Assembly: GCA_026389925.1 (NCBI GenBank)
Contig: JAPLGX010000170.1
Coordinates: 1-34,485 of the forward strand
DNA length: 34,485 nt
From: Chloroflexota bacterium
Lineage (GTDB): Bacteria > Chloroflexota > Anaerolineae > Anaerolineales > RBG-16-64-43
Reading direction: 5' to 3'
Shown: positions 19,514 to 26,285 of the stretch, piece after piece
Position numbering within the stretch: the first letter of the stretch is position 1
Layout: each line of letters opens with the position of its first letter
Made by a program: the position numbers and the translations under genes
Notes under the pieces: generated by a model
What the model was told of the DNA's origin: nothing
The model's input: only the letters and a program-made list of their open reading frames with translations
The model's database searches: none

Positions 19514-19534
19514 GGTGCATCCCTTGGATGCACC
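19514..19534 (+). promoter_or_regulatory. Leader hairpin upstream of the DUF4126 gene
   Basis: GGTGCATCC-CTT-GGATGCACC, 9-bp perfect stem 20 nt before the start codon. Confidence 0.45.
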
Positions 19535-19554
19535 ATGGCGTGCGGAGGAGAAAG

Positions 19555-20130
19555 ATGGATTCTTTGCTTGGGGTTCTCTCGGCCTTCGGCCTTTCGGCCA
19601 GCGCCGGGCTGAACGCCTACATCCCCTTGCTGGTCGTGGCGCTCATGGCCAAGCTCACGCCCTGGATCAAGCTCTCGGCGCCGTGGGACGCGTTGACCAG
19701 TTGGTGGGTGATTGGCATACTCGGCGTGCTGCTGCTGATCGAGATCTTCGCCGACAAGGCTCCGGCGGTGAACCACATCAACGACATCATCCAGTCGTTT
19801 GTGCGACCGGCAGCCGGGGCGGTGGTCTTTGCGGCCAGCGCCCATGTCATCACCGAGGTCCATCCGGTCGTGGCCATCGTCGCCGGGTTGCTGGTGGCCG
19901 GAGGCGTGCATGCGGTCAAGGCGCTGGCGGTCCGCCCGGCGGTGACCGTTACCACGGGCGGAGCTGCGAACCCGATTGTCAGTGCCGGCGAAGATATCCT
20001 GGCCACGGTGATGTCGGTATTGGCCGTGGTCATTCCGGTGTTCCTGGGCGCGCTTCTGTGCGTGGTCGCCGCCTGGATCATCTGGCGCATTTGGCGGCGC
20101 GCCAACCGCGAGGCCCGCGAAGCCGCCTAG
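19555..20130 (+). CDS. DUF4126 family membrane protein
   Basis: LLGVLSAFGLSASAGLNAYIPLLVVALMA...EIFADKAPAVNHINDIIQSFVRPAAGAVVFA...GGVHAVKALAVRP; GGAGGAGAAAG SD before ATG. Confidence 0.82.
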   Translation: MDSLLGVLSAFGLSASAGLNAYIPLLVVALMAKLTPWIKLSAPWDALTSWWVIGILGVLLLIEIFADKAPAVNHINDIIQSFVRPAAGAVVFAASAHVITEVHPVVAIVAGLLVAGGVHAVKALAVRPAVTVTTGGAANPIVSAGEDILATVMSVLAVVIPVFLGALLCVVAAWIIWRIWRRANREAREAA

Positions 20131-20287
20131 CCGTGCCTGATCCTCCCTCGTGAATAGGCCATAGCGGAATCGGCGAGTCAGGACTACAATTTGCCCCGGT
20201 TGGCGCCGAGCGGGGTGAGAGTCGCTGGCCGCCGGCAAAGGCTGACGATATGCGACGCGTGGTATTCCATTCTTCGGAGGAGATGCG

Positions 20288-20560
20288 ATGAATCGAACGA
20301 CAGCAATCATCCTGACCGTTGCCACGGCGCTGTTGTGCGGCTGCCCGGGGCTTTTTGTATGCTTGGGCGGCGTGCTCGCGGCGGTGGGGCTGGGCACGTA
20401 TGCCACCGATTTGATGGGCACCACCTCCAGCGGGGCCACACCGGCGTGGTATGGTGTGGCGGGCATCTGCGGCGGCCTGATTCTGATCGCCATTCCGGTT
20501 ATCATTGGGCTGGTGACGCTGCGCAAGAAGGCGCCCGCTGAGATGCCGCCGGCGGCCTGA
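20288..20560 (+). CDS. Small 90-aa membrane protein with CGCPGL motif
   Basis: MNRTTAIILTVATALLCGCPGLFVCLGGVLAAVGLG...; two hydrophobic helices; SD CGGAGGAG. Confidence 0.7.
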   Translation: MNRTTAIILTVATALLCGCPGLFVCLGGVLAAVGLGTYATDLMGTTSSGATPAWYGVAGICGGLILIAIPVIIGLVTLRKKAPAEMPPAA

Positions 20561-20588
20561 GTTTGGATATCTTCGCTCGATGAATCCA

Positions 20589-20614
20589 AAGGGCCTGGCG
20601 TAAGCCAGGCCCTT
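20589..20614 (+). terminator. Terminator-like hairpin
   Basis: AAGGGCCTGGC-GTAA-GCCAGGCCCTT, 11-bp perfect stem with GNRA-type tetraloop between convergent genes. Confidence 0.65.
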
Positions 20615-20652
20615 GCCATTCCTACGCGGGGAGGCACGGCTCGAGGGGGCGG

Positions 20653-21150
20653 CTAACCCCTGTCGAGCGATCGCCCCCGCTGCGCCAGAGCCTCGAACGG
20701 CGGGCGACGCTCCCGAGCGAGGGCCTGCAAGTCCGCGAGGCCGGCGGCGGCCTGGGCGCGATCCTCGTGGGAGAGAACCAGCCCGGCGAACTCCTCCTCG
20801 TCGAGGAGGAGAGTCTTGCCTTCGGGCGAGACGAAGAGATCGAGCGCCAAGTCCTCGCTCTCGATCAGGCTGCCGTGCATGCGCACCGGACGGGCGATAT
20901 TGCAGTACCAGCCTTTGAGCTGCGACGACTCGCCGGCATAAATCTCGAAAACGTTGTACCAGTGGCGGGTGTAATAGTGTTCGAGCATGCGATCGCCCTG
21001 GGCCAAAGTGAGGTACGGCAATCTGAGAGTAGGCCTCGCGAAGCGCGCATCCACGACAATCTCATCTGCGTCGATGTGGATGGCCCGCCCTGTCCAGCGC
21101 AAGACCTCCCGGCCTTGCCAATCGCGCTTCACCACGGTCACATCAGACAC
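20653..21150 (-). CDS. DUF402 domain protein
   Basis: HYYTRHWYNVFEIYAGESSQLKGWYCNIARPVRMHGSLIESEDLALDLFVSPEGKTLLLDEEEFAG is typical of DUF402. Confidence 0.85.
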   Translation of the reverse strand: MSDVTVVKRDWQGREVLRWTGRAIHIDADEIVVDARFARPTLRLPYLTLAQGDRMLEHYYTRHWYNVFEIYAGESSQLKGWYCNIARPVRMHGSLIESEDLALDLFVSPEGKTLLLDEEEFAGLVLSHEDRAQAAAGLADLQALARERRPPFEALAQRGRSLDRG

Positions 21151-22178
21151 AGGACAGCCTCAGGCGCAAGGTGGATGGAAAGAACCGTGCCGGGCGCCAC
21201 CGGGTGAGGTAAATCGAACGCGACGCGATGGGTTGAGCAGTCCAGTGTCGCCCGGTAAGAGTCTCCCCTGAACAACACCTCTTGAACGATTCCTCGAACG
21301 ACGTTGTATCGTCGGCGCGCCGCGCGCTCGATGGTCACCGGCGCGCGGCGCGCCAGCAGCGTCAGGTTGTCTCCGACCGCATGATGGGCGTGCGCGCAGC
21401 GCGGCGCGAGGGCCCCAAGATCGCTCTGTGCCAGCAAGGGCGAGGAGCGGATGACGCGCGCCGGCACGAGCGTGCCCATGTTGAGGAATTGTGCCACCCA
21501 TGCGTCGCCGGGGTCGGCATAGATTTCGGCCGGCGTCCCGCTGCGCTGCAATTGCCCATCGTGGATGAGCAACAGCCGATCGGCGATGGCCAGCGCCTCC
21601 TCCTGGTCGTGCGTGACGTACAAGGCCGGCGTCCCATCCAGGGCGAGGATGTGCCGCAAGTCGGCCAGCAGCTGATCGCGCAACCCGCGGTCGAGCGAGC
21701 CGAGCGGCTCGTCGAGCATGAGCAGGCGCGGGCGCGGCGCGAGCGCGCGCGCCAGAGCCACGCGTTGCTGCTCGCCGCCTGAGAGGTCGGTCACCCTGCG
21801 CTCGGAGAAATCCGCCAGGCCGACCCGTGCCAGAGCTTCACGCGCGCGGGTCTCGGTCTCCGCCTTGGGCAGGTTCTGCATGCGCAGCCCAAAGGCCACA
21901 TTTTCAAGCACGTTGCGGTGGGGGAAGAGCACGTACTCCTGGAACATCAGGCCGAAGCCGCGCGCGTGGGGCGCGACCGGCGCGAGATCCTCTCCTTCCC
22001 ACAGCACCTGGCCGGCCTCGGCCGGCTCGAGCCCGGCGATGATTCGCAGCAGCGTGCTCTTGCCGCTGCCGGAGGGGCCGAGCAGGCAGACCGTCTCGCC
22101 GCGTGCCAGGTGGAAGGAAATGCCGCGCAACAGCGGCGCCCCCAGATAGCTCTTCCATACCTCACGCACCGCGAGCAC
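21138..22178 (-). CDS. thiQ: ABC transporter ATP-binding protein, probable thiamine uptake (ThiQ-like)
   Basis: Walker A GPSGSGKSTLLRIIAG, signature LSGGEQQRVALARALAPRPRLLMLDEPLGSLD; C-terminal TOBE-like region; GTG start 20 nt after the permease stop. Confidence 0.85.
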   Translation of the reverse strand: MLAVREVWKSYLGAPLLRGISFHLARGETVCLLGPSGSGKSTLLRIIAGLEPAEAGQVLWEGEDLAPVAPHARGFGLMFQEYVLFPHRNVLENVAFGLRMQNLPKAETETRAREALARVGLADFSERRVTDLSGGEQQRVALARALAPRPRLLMLDEPLGSLDRGLRDQLLADLRHILALDGTPALYVTHDQEEALAIADRLLLIHDGQLQRSGTPAEIYADPGDAWVAQFLNMGTLVPARVIRSSPLLAQSDLGALAPRCAHAHHAVGDNLTLLARRAPVTIERAARRRYNVVRGIVQEVLFRGDSYRATLDCSTHRVAFDLPHPVAPGTVLSIHLAPEAVLCLM

Positions 22179-22198
22179 GGTGGACTCCTCGCGTGCCT

Positions 22199-23920
22199 CT
22201 AGAATTCTCCCACGCCGGGCAGGCGCAGGCGTTCGATGACCAGGATGCCGGCCAAGGTCAGACCCATGAGCAGAGTGGCCATGGCCAGGGCCTGGCCGTA
22301 ATTGAGCGCCCCGGGCTGGGAGAGGAAGCGGAAAATGGCAACGGGCACGGTGGGGTACTCGGGGCGAGCGACGAGGGAGGTGGCGCCGAACTCGCCCATC
22401 GAGATGGTGAAGGCAAAGGCCGCCGCCACCGACGCGGCGCGTGCGACGATCGGCAGATCCACCTCGCGCCATACGCGCCAGGGAGAGGCCCCCAGCGTTG
22501 CGGCGGCCATGCGCAAGCGCTCGGGGATCGAGGCCAGCGCCGGTTGCAGTGTGCGCACAACGAAGGGCAAAGCCACCAGGCTGTGGGCCAGGGGCACGAG
22601 CAGCGGTGAGGCGCGCAGGTCGAGCGGCGGCGTGTCGAGCGCCACCACGAACCCGAGCCCCAGGGTGACGGCCGAGGTGCCCAGCGGCAGCATGAGCAGC
22701 GCATCCACCTGCCGGCCGAAACGGGAGGCGCGGGCCAGGGCCGAGGCCGCCGGCAACCCGAGGGCGAGAGCGATGATGACGGTGGCCGCGGCGTAGCCGA
22801 GCGAGTTGCGCACCGCGGCGATAGGCGGCACGTAGAACAACGCCTCGCGCCGGTTGACAAACAGCTCGCGATAGTAGGACAGCGTGAGACCGGCGGACAC
22901 GCTCGTGCGCTGGCCGCGATCCGGCTCAAGGCGTGCAATGGAGCGTGCCGCGAGGGCAACGAGCGGGGCCACGAGCAGAACGAGCAGCAGCCCGACCAGC
23001 AGCACGGCGGCCAACCGCCGGCGGGGAGCCACCGGGCGCTGGGAAGCTTCCTCCGCGGCACGCGGTGCGCTGGGCGCCGACACCTGCGGGGCGAGCCGGG
23101 CATAGAGCGTGGTTAGCGACAGCGTGCAGGCGATCTGAATTAGCGAGAGCAGCGCGGCCAGCGGCAGGTTGAGCAGGTGCAGAGCCTGGGTGTAGATGGC
23201 CACCTCCAGCGTGGCGAAGCGCGGTCCGCCCAGCATCAGCACGACGCCGAAACTCGAGAAGTCGAACAGGAATACCAGCACCAGCGCCGCGAGAATGGAC
23301 GGGCGCAATAGAGGCAGAGTGACCTCCCGCCACGCACGCCAGGGGCTCGCGCCCAGGACGCGCGCCGCATGCGTCAAGCGCGGATCCAGATGCGCCCAGG
23401 CGTTGCCGACCAGCCGTAAGACGACCGCTGTGTTGTAGAAGACGTGCGCCGCAAGGATCGCCCATAGCGTGTTGATGAACTGGATCGGCGGCGCGCTCGC
23501 CCCGCTGAGGGCCATCAGCCCGAGGTTGAGCCAGCCGCGCGGGCCGAGCAGCGCATTGAAGGCGACCGCGACCACCACCGTGGGTAGCACGAAGGGCAAT
23601 GTGGTCAGTGCGCGCAGCAACCGTTTGCCAGGGAAATCGAAGCGTGCGAAGAGATAGGCGCCTGGCAAGCCGACCGCGAAAGTCAGCACGGTAGACAGTG
23701 CAGCCTGCCACAGCGTAAACCCCAAGGGGTCGAGGATCGACCTGAGCACGAGCGGCTGCGACTCACCCGCCGCGGACAGGCTGAGGCGCAAAATCGAGAG
23801 CAACGGATAAAAGAAGAAGAGCGCCAGAAACGCCAATGGCAGGACGAGCAGGAGGAGCAATCGCCGCGACCCTCCCGCGCCGTACGAAGCCTGCGGCACG
23901 CGACCAGCGCCAGCCATCAT
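22199..23920 (-). CDS. thiP: ABC transporter permease, two-domain fused (ThiP-like)
   Basis: Two copies of the BPD-type EAA loop (GASPWRAWREVTLPLLRPSILAA and GASPWRVWREVDLPIVARA); about 12 TM helices; ATGA overlap with the upstream gene. Confidence 0.88.
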   Translation of the reverse strand: MMAGAGRVPQASYGAGGSRRLLLLLVLPLAFLALFFFYPLLSILRLSLSAAGESQPLVLRSILDPLGFTLWQAALSTVLTFAVGLPGAYLFARFDFPGKRLLRALTTLPFVLPTVVVAVAFNALLGPRGWLNLGLMALSGASAPPIQFINTLWAILAAHVFYNTAVVLRLVGNAWAHLDPRLTHAARVLGASPWRAWREVTLPLLRPSILAALVLVFLFDFSSFGVVLMLGGPRFATLEVAIYTQALHLLNLPLAALLSLIQIACTLSLTTLYARLAPQVSAPSAPRAAEEASQRPVAPRRRLAAVLLVGLLLVLLVAPLVALAARSIARLEPDRGQRTSVSAGLTLSYYRELFVNRREALFYVPPIAAVRNSLGYAAATVIIALALGLPAASALARASRFGRQVDALLMLPLGTSAVTLGLGFVVALDTPPLDLRASPLLVPLAHSLVALPFVVRTLQPALASIPERLRMAAATLGASPWRVWREVDLPIVARAASVAAAFAFTISMGEFGATSLVARPEYPTVPVAIFRFLSQPGALNYGQALAMATLLMGLTLAGILVIERLRLPGVGEF

Positions 23921-24987
23921 TCAAGGACCGCCTGATGCCAAGCCTGGATCCACGCATCACGGCCTGCGGCAATCTCCTCGGGCGCCAGCGTTGCCGGTTG
24001 GGCAGGTATCTCCGCGAAACGAGAGAAGACCTCCGGCAGGCCGGCTTGCGGATTCACCGGAAAGACGAACATCTTGAGGGGCATGTCTTCCTGGAAGGGC
24101 GTCGACAGCATGAAATCGACGAAGGCCTCGGCCAAGTCGCGGTTGGGCGTGCCGTGCAAGATGCCGACGAACTCAATCTGGCGAAAGCACATGTCCTGAC
24201 CGATGAGCGCGCCGGTCGGTGGTTCACTGATCGGCGGATCGGCAAAGACCACCTCGGCCGGCGGGCTGGAGGCGTACGAGACGACCATCGGCTGAGGCCC
24301 GGATCCGGAGGCGGCGCTGAAATTGGTGTAGTACGCCGTTTCCCAGCCGTCGACCACGGCCAGGCCGTTGGCGCGCAGCGCCTTCCAAAAATCGAGGTAG
24401 CCCGGATCGCCGAAGTGGGCGACCGTCGCCAGCAGGAAATCCAAGCCGGGTGAGGAGGTGGCCGGGTCCTCGACCACGAGCAAACCGCGATACTCCGGCT
24501 GGGTGAGATCGTCAAGAGACTGAGGCAAGGGCAGGTTATGGGAGGCGAAGTAGGCCTTGTCATAGTTGATGCACACATCGCCGTAATCCACCGGCAGCGC
24601 GCGGTGTTGCGGGTCGAGCTGGAAGGCGCTCGGGATGGCGCCCAGCGCTGGAGCGTCGTAGGCGTCGAAAATGCCGGCGCCGAGGGCGCGCGAAAGGAAG
24701 GCGTTGTCGACTCCGAAGAAGACATCGGCCAAAGGCACATCCTTGGAGAGGATGGCCTTGTTGAGGGCCGCCCCGCTGTCGCCGCTCTTAAGGATGTTCA
24801 GGCGGACGTTGTGCGACTGTTCGAAGGCCTCGATGAGTGAGGTGCTCGCATCGAAGGAATCGTGGGTCATGATGTTGAGCATGCGCGGTGCGGGCGTGGA
24901 GCCCGAGGCCGGTACGGCCGGCCGGCAGCTCCCTACGACGAGCGAGAGCAATGCCAACCCGAAGAAGAAGACTTTACTGCGTTTCAT
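23917..24987 (-). CDS. thiB: Thiamine ABC transporter substrate-binding lipoprotein (ThiB/TbpA-like)
   Basis: Lipobox LVVGSC; LNIMTHDSFDASTSLIEAFEQSHNVRLNILKSGDSGAALNKAILSKDVPLADVFFGVDNAFLSRAL; PVDYGDVCINYDK; sits downstream of a TPP riboswitch. Confidence 0.9.
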   Translation of the reverse strand: MKRSKVFFFGLALLSLVVGSCRPAVPASGSTPAPRMLNIMTHDSFDASTSLIEAFEQSHNVRLNILKSGDSGAALNKAILSKDVPLADVFFGVDNAFLSRALGAGIFDAYDAPALGAIPSAFQLDPQHRALPVDYGDVCINYDKAYFASHNLPLPQSLDDLTQPEYRGLLVVEDPATSSPGLDFLLATVAHFGDPGYLDFWKALRANGLAVVDGWETAYYTNFSAASGSGPQPMVVSYASSPPAEVVFADPPISEPPTGALIGQDMCFRQIEFVGILHGTPNRDLAEAFVDFMLSTPFQEDMPLKMFVFPVNPQAGLPEVFSRFAEIPAQPATLAPEEIAAGRDAWIQAWHQAVLE

Positions 24988-24996
24988 GTCGACCTC

Positions 24997-25683
24997 CTAC
25001 GATGACACACTCTCAACCGGTGCCGCCGAAGGGATTTCCTGGCGCCGGGAGTGGATGCACACCAGCAGCCCCGAGTCGAGGGTTATTTCCGCGGCAGGGG
25101 CGATCATCTCGTTACTGACGCCGCGGGAGCGGTAGGCCTGCAGCGTTTCTCCGTGAAGCGAGTAACGCAGCCCGGTTGTGCGAACGCCGCGGGCCTCCTG
25201 GCCGAGCGGAAGCAGCGATATCTGGTCGCCAAGCTGGCCGTGCAGGCGGAGGGTGCCGCGCGCGAGCACGGCGTCGGTGCGGCCGTCGGTGAGCCACGTC
25301 GTGCATTCGCGCAGTTCAGGCATGGCCAGCAGGGCGATGTTGGCCAGAGTCTGATCCAGGCGCCCGCCGAACGCCCCAACCACCAGGAGTTCCCGCGCGC
25401 CCTGAGCCTGGGCGTGAAGCAGCGCCAGCTCGAGATCGGTTTCATTCTTATCGGCGGGATAAACGAGAAGTTGCGTCCCCTGCTGTTCGAGGGCGTCGCG
25501 CTCGGCCGGGTCCACCGAGTCCATATCTCCGATGAGCAGATGCGGGGCGAGGCCGAGGGCCTGCAGGTGGCGCTGCCCGCCATCGGCCGCGATGAGCCAG
25601 TCGCCGGAGCGCAGACGAGCGCGCACCGCTATGGGATCCGTCACCTCGCCATTGGCGAAGATGACCGTGCGTTCATGCACCAT
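24997..25683 (-). CDS. thiN: Thiamine pyrophosphokinase
   Basis: VIFANGEVTD, LIAADGGQRHLQALGLAPHLLIGDMDSVDP, YPADKNETDLELALLHA, GAFGGRLDQTLANI, SLLPLG. Start at MVHERTVIFANG. Confidence 0.9.
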   Translation of the reverse strand: MVHERTVIFANGEVTDPIAVRARLRSGDWLIAADGGQRHLQALGLAPHLLIGDMDSVDPAERDALEQQGTQLLVYPADKNETDLELALLHAQAQGARELLVVGAFGGRLDQTLANIALLAMPELRECTTWLTDGRTDAVLARGTLRLHGQLGDQISLLPLGQEARGVRTTGLRYSLHGETLQAYRSRGVSNEMIAPAAEITLDSGLLVCIHSRRQEIPSAAPVESVSS

Positions 25684-25692
25684 ATGCAAAAC

Positions 25693-25713
25693 CACCCTCC
25701 GCCGGGGAGGGTG
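25693..25713 (-). promoter_or_regulatory. Shine-Dalgarno-sequestering hairpin (expression platform of the TPP riboswitch)
   Basis: On the minus strand CACCCTCC-CCGGC-GGAGGGTG just upstream of the thiN ATG; GGAGGG is the only good SD. Confidence 0.6.
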
Positions 25714-25730
25714 ATGGTAACTGCGCCTCG

Positions 25731-25820
25731 TTTCTCCCTCCGCCGGCATTACCCGGGTCAGGTTCAGCGGGTCGAGGGCTTGGCGCCCTCCTCTCAGCCC
25801 GGTCTACGGGCTCCCCGTCG
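25731..25820 (-). promoter_or_regulatory. TPP riboswitch aptamer (THI element)
   Basis: Minus strand ACGGGGAGCCCGTAGACCGGGCTGAGAGGAGGGCGCCAAGCCCTCGACCCGCTGAACCTGACCCGGGTAATGCCGGCGGAGGGAGA contains the hallmark GGGCTGAGAGG, ACCCGCTGAACCTGA and GGGTAATGCCGGCGGAGGGA segments. Confidence 0.95.
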
Positions 25821-25831
25821 TTCTATTGGTA

Positions 25832-25860
25832 ATTGTAGAGAAGTGCTGTCGGATTGTCAA
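25832..25860 (-). promoter_or_regulatory. Promoter of the thiamine operon, TTGACA-N17-TACAAT
   Basis: Minus strand TTGACA (25860-25855), 17-nt spacer, TACAAT (25837-25832), just upstream of the aptamer. Confidence 0.8.
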
Positions 25861-26083
25861 TGGCGCGCAAATTGGGCGCAGGGAATGGCAGTGGGAGGTG
25901 GGGCCATACGGGGCCTGTCTTGATCTAGACCCGCGATGCGCGACGGATGCCCATCCAGGTCACCACACTCCGATACGACTCGCGGCCACTGCGATAGTCC
26001 GGCGCAGGCGCGCAGGCCTGAGCGGTGGGCCAAAGGTAAGGCGTGGGATATCAAAAAGAGGTCCTGCGCTTGCCCCAACGAGG

Positions 26084-26107
26084 CACCGATCGGACAACAC
26101 CGATCGG
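26084..26107. repeat. Tandem palindrome-containing repeat upstream of the pnp promoter
   Basis: CACCGATCGG at 26084-26093 and 26098-26107, period 14; each contains the palindrome CCGATCGG. Confidence 0.7.
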
Positions 26108-26113
26108 GCAACC

Positions 26114-26142
26114 TTGCACAATCGTTTCTTCTCGTCTACAAT
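26114..26142 (+). promoter_or_regulatory. pnp promoter, TTGCAC-N17-TACAAT
   Basis: TTGCAC at 26114-26119, 17-nt spacer, TACAAT at 26137-26142. Confidence 0.65.
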
Positions 26143-26285
26143 GATAATTCGGATAACGTTCCGCAAAATCCCCACTTAGGTTAGGCGGCCGCCATGGTTG
26201 GGTATTGGAGGGCGAACGGCAGCGCATGGTGCGTTGACGGCCGGCTCCCAGTCCCTAACCGGCACGACCGCCACTGGAGCTGACA

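Noticed and set aside
19129-20637. 502-aa minus-strand ORF opposite the DUF4126 region
   Set aside because: Spans a terminator and several plus-strand genes; low-complexity composition.
25826-26179. Short ORFs in the thiN-pnp intergenic region
   Set aside because: They overlap the two divergent promoters and the tandem repeat; no SD or domain support.
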